In this document: in pieces, positions 58,538 to 64,000 of the stretch
How positions within the stretch are numbered: position 1 is the stretch's first letter
How the letters are laid out: every line of letters starts with the position of its first letter
DNA from: Linnemannia schmuckeri
Lineage: Eukaryota > Mortierellomycota > Mortierellomycetes > Mortierellales > Mortierellaceae
DNA: 64,000 nt
Assembly: GCA_029449235.1 (NCBI GenBank)
Contig: JANATG010000012.1
Span: 1,550,001 to 1,614,000, forward strand
Reading direction: 5' to 3'
Translations under genes and position numbers: made by a program
The notes under the pieces: generated by a model
What the model saw: the letters and a program-made list of their open reading frames with translations, nothing else
Database searches by the model: none
Told to the model about the DNA's origin: nothing

Positions 58538-60032
58538 ATGATTGCCGCTCGCCTTATCCGCCTCGCTGTAAGCTATCTTACCTACTCACTCACTCACTCA
58601 CTCATTCACTCACTTTTTTCTTGACTCACAACTACACCTTCTCTCTCACGCTGCCCACATTTGCACGCTTCACACACTCGATTACAACAACTTGCACACA
58701 CACTCAGGAACACAGCACCCTTGACGTGACAGCAAGGCACATATAGCTGGCATCAACTCGGCGCCCAGGATACTCCTTATTTCAACAAGAGACTGGTGAT
58801 GTCTGTATAAATGTTATCCAGCAACAAGCGTGCCTTCTCAGTACAGTATTGCATTGTTACAGGTTTCGATGCTGGATCGTGATCAAGATCAAGCGTCACT
58901 CTTTTTATCAAAAGGACACCATTCACTATGCCACACCCTTCTGAAGCAGGGAACAAACACATCCGTCCCACGCCTTTCAGGATGCATGCTTCGTACTGGA
59001 AGAAGACCGCCAGGGCTGCAGTCCTCTCCTTTCGCTGGAGACAGGAAAAGAGGATTGAAGTTCGCCTTTTACCACCACCGTTCAACGCCCAGCGAGTCCT
59101 TGTGTCGTTGACATCTGCATGCGGCTCTTTTTCCTTCAGCATATCTTCCGACTCCTCTTTGCTTTATTCTCTTCTCAAAAGGCCGCCTTCACCTTTGGCC
59201 ATCAGTTGCAACTCGAGCCGTTAAAATTCGGTGCTATCCAAACTAACATCAAATACTTTGTTTATGTTGATAGGCTCCCGTCAGCCGTGTCGCTGCTGCT
59301 CGCCCCGCCTTCATGGCCGTCCGCAGCTTCGCTTCTCCCTCTGCCCCTTTGATGCAGGGTAGGTTAGATCTAAAATGGCTCAGGATAAACCAGGGTCGAC
59401 ATAGTTGAATGCATCGCGATAAGTTTATTATGACGCGTTATTTGTTGACAGGGTGCTTGAAATTATTTCGATCTAACAAGCATGCTTGTATTTGCTGCAC
59501 CGTGGTAGATATCCTCAAGGACTTGTACATCAAGGAGCTCAAGGGTTACAAGCCCGCCCCTGACGTGCGTATCTGCTTTGGTTATCATGAATGGGAAAAA
59601 TCAAGCACTACGGATGATGTTGAGCTGTATTGACGAGGAATCGAACTAGCACAGACGATTGACATATTTTGTTATCCTTTTAAAAATTGTAGGCCAAGGG
59701 TGCCGATGCCTCCTCCCAGGTCAAGGAGTTCAAGACCCCCGCTGCCCCCGCTGTACGTTCTTTGGCCACTTCTATAACTTAACAACAGGAACAATCAAAC
59801 TAGGATAACAGCAGCGAGCAACAAAACCAATATGCGGGACACAACTAAGGATCGCTAATAACAGCGCCATGTCATTTTCCATTTCTGAATATAGGCTCCC
59901 GTTGTTGACGCTGCTGCCGATCTCTCTGCCTGGGAGGCCGCCAACGTCGAGATTGCTGATGCCGTCAGCGAGGATGCCGTCGAGGAGGAGGAAGAAGAAG
60001 AGGAGGAGGAGGTTGAGGAGCACCACCACTAA
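58538..60032 (+). CDS. ATP14: ATP synthase subunit h, mitochondrial (ATP14)
   Basis: Five small exons: 58538–58567, 59274–59358, 59509–59564, 59693–59752 and 59895–60032, 122 residues. Exons 1–2 encode a mitochondrial presequence (MIAARLIRLA, then VSRVAAARPAFMAVRSFAS). The conserved core is DILKDLYIKELKGYKPAP, the family's QDLYLxELKxYKP signature, then VKEFKTPAAP. The acidic tail (EEEEEEEEEEVEEHHH) matches the acidic C-terminus of yeast subunit h. Subunit h is a peripheral-stalk subunit needed for F1Fo-ATP synthase function. The first intron is 706 nt, long for this genome, and contains a CACT microsatellite (58584–58614). The exon 3 donor is the weaker GTGCGT. Confidence 0.92.
58584..58614 (+). 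repeat. CACT/CTCA microsatellite in ATP14 intron 1
   Basis: Tandem 4-bp units (ACTC/CACT) with one CATT variant. Confidence 0.8.
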
Positions 60033-60331
60033 ATGCATTTCCTTACCACCCCCTACCATTCTTTCCACCCACATGTATACAACTCGCATTCCGTGAAAAA
60101 AAGAACGATGTTTATTTAGACTTTTCTCGTTTTCTTTTTTGCATTCCTTTCACCGCAAACTATCAACTAACACCCCCCGCTCCACTCTATCCCTTTTTTC
60201 ATCGACAAAGGTCGATGATATAAAGAAAATACATACAACCAGCTTTTTGCAAGAAATGACTGTCTATTTATTACTGACAACGGTATGAATATTTTCGACT
60301 GATGAGAAAAAACGAAGGAAAGAACATGATG

Positions 60332-62665
60332 TTAGATGGAAGTTCGGCGTATGAAGGATTTTTGCAAATAGTCCATTTCAGCCTGCTGCTGTTGCTGCTC
60401 CTTCTCCCATCGCTGCTGTTGCTGAAGAGCAAGCTCGATTTGCATCTGATGGTGCTGTGCAGTCGATGTGCGGCGGAGTTCTGTGCCGTTCGGGCCAGAT
60501 TTCTTGAATGAGGATGAAGCAGAAGAGGCGACGACAGGTTCTGGGAGGAGGGGTTCTTTCTCGGCGGGGAAAGTCATAATGTTGTTGTTTCCCTTGGTGG
60601 TGATTGAGGAGCGGGTGAGACTGCCCTTGCGCAACCATGCTGCGTTTCCGCCAGCTCCGAATCCGTAGCCTTTCTTCATTGTTGAGGATGAGGCTGTTGA
60701 GGGCGAGGATTGGTTGCCGGTAGTGGTTATATAAGAATTTAGGGTCGAATTTGACATGGACGTCGAGTCGTAGAACAAGGATGTGAAAATCCCAAACGTC
60801 ATGTAATGCAAGAACGCCCATGGGGAGGTGTTTCTCCTTCGCGTATACATCTTGTACGATATGAAGCCCAACAACACCAGAAATCCCGAAAGGAGGAGAA
60901 AAGAACTTGCAAGGGTCCGTTGAAGGACGGTGCCGGTGAAAAGGACGGATTCTGAACCAGGGAAGTTGTCGGGACGGCGGTGGACGTATTGGGCCATGTA
61001 GTCGTCGTCGTCGCTGAGACGCCATTCATCGTTGTTGTCAGAGTATTCTGTGGATGGGACAGGGTTTTGGAGGGTCGGGTAGGCGTATGCATATGGGTCG
61101 TCTTCGTCTTCAGAAGAGGAGGTGTATTCGTTGTCGTTGATGACGGTGGATCCCGGTTTTTGTTGGGTGGCGACGATGGATCCTGACTCTTGGTCATTTG
61201 TGGATGCGGCGTTGTCGTTGTGATTGTTGTTGTTGGTGACAGTAGGCAGATCGACGGCTCCTTCGTCATCGATGATGGCGTCTTTATGGTTCTCGAGCAC
61301 CGGTTCTGGCTTCTTGTCCTCTTGCAGAGGCGCTTCCTTTTCATGCGACGCGGTGGCAGAATGTGAGCCAAGAGTATGATCAGTGAGGGAGGGGATCTCG
61401 AGAGCAATCGCAGCAGTGGCGGCTTCCTCGATCTTGTGGGCAATATTTTCCAAGGCTTGCTTCAGAATCCCGGCTGTGTCGCGTTGTTCGAGGTGGTGGT
61501 TGTTCGGGGAGGTATTGTGGTGGCTGTTACCAGCGACAGCAGCAGCAGCAGCAGCAGCCACGGCGGCGTGTGCGGCGGCGTTGATGGTTTCCTTGATCGC
61601 CTTGATGTCTTCCGAGTCTTTTTCCTTCTTCTCAACTGCAGTATCAACACCGGTGGCACCGAGAGCAGGCTCGACGGGGCGGTGAGAGGGCTGCTGTAGG
61701 TCCTGTGAGAAGACGGTGTCGAATGAAGTCTTGACCGTTGAGGTCCCATCCTCCACCGTCGCCGCCACGACGGCTCGGCTGGCTGAAGAGACTTTGTTGG
61801 TATTGTTGTCATTCTTTTTGTTGGGATGAAGGGATCCCTGGGCTGGTGTCATGCCTTCCGGCTCTGCCTTGGGCTTTTTTGCTGGGGAGGTACCTTCCAT
61901 TTCTGCCTTCTTCCTCTCCTTCTCCTTTTCCTCGTCCTCTATAGTTGGTAAAGTTTTAGATGGAGAGCAGATAGTAGCTGCAGCGGCGGTGACGGGTCTC
62001 TTGACCCCGGTTTGGCGCAGGAAGTCAATCGGTTTCACTGTTCCCACTTTCTTCTTCTTCCCTCCTCCTCCAGCACCAGCAGTAACGGGCGTGGCAGCAG
62101 TCGTGGGTTTGTCCTTACCCTTACCATTACCACTGCCTTTGGTAGTAGTCTTGGGATGGAGCTGGTTCAAAAAGACGGGCATCTGACTATCGGAGTTGAC
62201 GATCGCTTCGTAGGCTGCGTAGGTGTGCTTCGCCCTCGCTGTCGCTTTATCTGCCTTTTTCTTCTGTGCGTTTTTGCCCTCTGGAGATTTCACTGTAACT
62301 GGCTTCTTGTTGATACCGCTATCGACGTCGTCGCGTTTGTGGAGCCTCTTGACATTGCCGCCACTGTTACTGTTCGCAGCAGGACCGGGAGATCCGCAGA
62401 TGACGTGGAGGCCTTGGAAGGAGGCTGTGAGGGATGTCCATGAAGATGAGAGGCGTTTCAGAAGACCACCACCGTTGCGCGCTTGATGCTGAGGGTGATT
62501 GTTTGATTTTAGGGCATGGTTGAAGTAGTTGTGGTTGTTGTTGTGAGAGATTGGTTTTGCGGTTGTGGTGGAGAGAGATAGAGATAAAACGAGAAAGGCG
62601 ACAAGGGTTAGGGAAATGATGCGCCGTTGCATTTTAAGAGCGTTGTCCTTAGAGTTGATTGTCAT
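60332..62665 (-). CDS. Large single-pass type I membrane protein with low-complexity ectodomain
   Basis: A single exon. The ATG at 62665 gives 777 residues; a second in-frame ATG at 62632 starts directly at the signal peptide (MQRRIISLTLVAFLVLSLSL). The ectodomain is Asn/Gln/His-, Lys- and Ala-rich with no recognised domain, including an Ala run (HAAVAAAAAAAVAGN) and a Glu/Asp-rich segment (SSEDEDDPYAYAYP). A single transmembrane helix (LASSFLLLSGFLVLLGFISY) lies about 190 residues from the end. The cytoplasmic tail has Ser/Thr-rich stretches and ends with a Gln-rich coiled coil. The plan resembles fungal wall-stress sensors but lacks a recognisable WSC domain, so no function is assigned. Codon use resembles its neighbours. 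Confidence 0.65.
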   Translation of the reverse strand: MTINSKDNALKMQRRIISLTLVAFLVLSLSLSTTTAKPISHNNNHNYFNHALKSNNHPQHQARNGGGLLKRLSSSWTSLTASFQGLHVICGSPGPAANSNSGGNVKRLHKRDDVDSGINKKPVTVKSPEGKNAQKKKADKATARAKHTYAAYEAIVNSDSQMPVFLNQLHPKTTTKGSGNGKGKDKPTTAATPVTAGAGGGGKKKKVGTVKPIDFLRQTGVKRPVTAAAATICSPSKTLPTIEDEEKEKERKKAEMEGTSPAKKPKAEPEGMTPAQGSLHPNKKNDNNTNKVSSASRAVVAATVEDGTSTVKTSFDTVFSQDLQQPSHRPVEPALGATGVDTAVEKKEKDSEDIKAIKETINAAAHAAVAAAAAAAVAGNSHHNTSPNNHHLEQRDTAGILKQALENIAHKIEEAATAAIALEIPSLTDHTLGSHSATASHEKEAPLQEDKKPEPVLENHKDAIIDDEGAVDLPTVTNNNNHNDNAASTNDQESGSIVATQQKPGSTVINDNEYTSSSEDEDDPYAYAYPTLQNPVPSTEYSDNNDEWRLSDDDDYMAQYVHRRPDNFPGSESVLFTGTVLQRTLASSFLLLSGFLVLLGFISYKMYTRRRNTSPWAFLHYMTFGIFTSLFYDSTSMSNSTLNSYITTTGNQSSPSTASSSTMKKGYGFGAGGNAAWLRKGSLTRSSITTKGNNNIMTFPAEKEPLLPEPVVASSASSSFKKSGPNGTELRRTSTAQHHQMQIELALQQQQRWEKEQQQQQAEMDYLQKSFIRRTSI

Positions 62666-63354
62666 GGGTAAGATAAAAAAGCGAGTTGTAAAGGAGAGGA
62701 AGGATAAGAGAATGAAAGGGATGTGTGCTTGGTATTGGAGATCGACATGGACAAGCACACAGGACGATCGGCAAAAGACGAAAGACAATGCAAAAAAAAA
62801 AAAAAAAATGTTCAGTAGGCAAAACCGTTGCTAGTGAGGATTAAGGATAAGCAAGTCAATTCATGATGCCATCGATGTCTAAGGTATGATATTTCTAGGA
62901 CTTTTTTTTATTGCCTATTGTATCATCTCACAACTTTCACATTGTAGTCAACATGGGTGGTTGTTAGTGTCCGTTTGTGAATCTGAAAAAAAAAAAATAG
63001 GGCGGGTATCTCGGTTTCACCTTAACCTGCGACTGACCACCACGCCAAAAAAAATATTTTTCTACGGATTCATATTTCACGCGTTTTTGGCGCAGAGAAA
63101 ATTTTTTGATAGGTCCACGTGGGAAGAATGAAAAGGGCTGTAAGTATCTTATGCGTCCTGTAAAACCATTCACGCCCACAAAACGTGGGGAAATTGCGGT
63201 TGATAAACCCCAGTTACTCATCTCTCCCTTCTTTCTTGTTTCTCTTGTTAGACTAGACCAAGGCAACCCTTATCGTTATCATACTTGTTATTGAAATTAG
63301 ATCGTTTATTACTCATACAAGAAGGACAGCGACAAGTACAAAAACGCATATATC
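62666..63354. other. Intergenic, nothing recognised
   Basis: Spacer between the membrane-protein start and the ISN1 3' end (689 bp). A-runs at 62,790 and 62,986; no gene or RNA feature supported. Confidence 0.55.
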
Positions 63355-64000
63355 TTATGCGTCCTCAGCAGGGATGGTCAAGAGAGGGGTGAGCTCCTTC
63401 AGGACGCCCTCAGTCTCTTCGGGACTGACAATCCAGAGAGTGCAGCAGCTCGATCTCGTGGCGAAATCATTTCCAGTCGACAGGAACTATATTTTCAAGA
63501 GTTGGAGAAAGGGTGGTTAGTCGCTATTCCTTTATGACAATGCGGGATACATAGCTCTGTAAGGATATCTCATCGTACCTGATCTCCAACGTGGACAGTA
63601 GCCTCGGGTGCAGCGCCCAAGTAGGTCTGAAGAACCTGGACACCAATCAACTTGTTACCACTATTTAGTCATAGTAAGAAAAAGGAATAACAACGTGTTA
63701 GTGCAATGAATCACCAGCCCAATTGAAGAAATCGATCAGCGATGCAACACCAAAATTAGCAGTAGAAACGTACATGTCGACGAAGACGTCGTTGCCGCCG
63801 TTAAAGACACAGAAGGGGATAGCAGTCTTGGAAGGTCCAGACATTTGCTGGTACTCCAGGAGACGCTGCTGGGTCGAAAGAACACACTCATCCAGCTGTT
63901 CGCGTGCAATCTTGGCGTTTTCAAGGGGGACAATACCGACAGCACGAGACTTGCGCAAGATCATGGCCTTCAAGTTCATTGCCGAGACTGATCGTTTCAA
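63355..64000 (-). CDS. ISN1: IMP-specific 5'-nucleotidase, 3' part (5' end off the window)
   Basis: Exons 63774–64000 (continuing off the right edge), 63579–63660 and 63355–63486; both junctions are in phase. The joined protein reads VGIVPLENAKIAREQL, KTAIPFCVFNGGNDVFVDIG, NKLIGVQVLQTYLG, ATVHVGDQFLSTGNDFATRS, CTLWIVSPEETEGVL and ends LLTIPAEDA. These are the C-terminal signatures of the ISN1 family (HAD fold), which dephosphorylates IMP to inosine in purine metabolism. The GDQFxxTGND motif supplies acidic metal ligands. The N-terminal DxDxT nucleophile motif is beyond the window. Confidence 0.9.

Overview
The window is nuclear DNA of a filamentous fungus. Most genes carry several short GT–AG introns (47–150 nt). 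The gene families (Frizzled/Smoothened-like receptors without a Cys-rich domain, large NACHT–WD40 proteins, a 3CxxC zinc-finger membrane protein, MULE transposase) point to Mucoromycota, probably a Mortierellaceae relative. That placement is inferred from gene content, not from a marker-gene comparison.

Layout. 1–8,357 is a compact housekeeping block: 5' part of the MTR4 RNA helicase (-), a zinc-finger/helical protein (+), a mitochondrial RRM-like protein (-) and a CWF19-like splicing factor (+), in divergent and convergent pairs. 8,463–33,000 is a looser accessory region: two paralogous Frizzled-like receptors (-), a single-exon 1,822-residue NACHT/pentapeptide/WD40 protein (+), a 21-bp tandem repeat, a tiny B12D/MLRQ-like mitochondrial protein, a 3CxxC membrane protein, and two decayed relics of the NACHT–WD40 family. 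33,955–50,685 returns to core genes: a small secreted, probably GPI-anchored protein, the ribosome-biogenesis factor NSA1/WDR74 (-) and a complete giant HECT ubiquitin ligase of the HUWE1/TOM1 family (+, 14 exons, about 3,908 residues). 58,538–64,000 has ATP synthase subunit h (ATP14), a large single-pass membrane protein, and the 3' part of IMP 5'-nucleotidase ISN1 running off the right edge.

The most unusual stretch is 50,987–58,332. A MULE-type transposase gene (-) and a large nuclease gene (+) sit head to head. The nuclease relic joins an N-terminal XPG/FEN1-like PIN nuclease to a C-terminal RuvC fold with a TnpB/Fanzor-type four-Cys zinc ribbon. Copies of an 11–14 bp sequence containing GGACAATGGGC lie at both outer ends (inverted to one another) and between the two genes. 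The inner left and the right copies match over 18 of 20 bases as inverted repeats, suggesting a roughly 4.0-kb PIN–Fanzor mobile unit inside or beside a MULE. Both genes carry in-frame stops and frameshifts, so this copy looks dead, but the architecture is readable.

All spliced models were built by hand from splice signals, phase and protein similarity recalled from known families. No database search was run.
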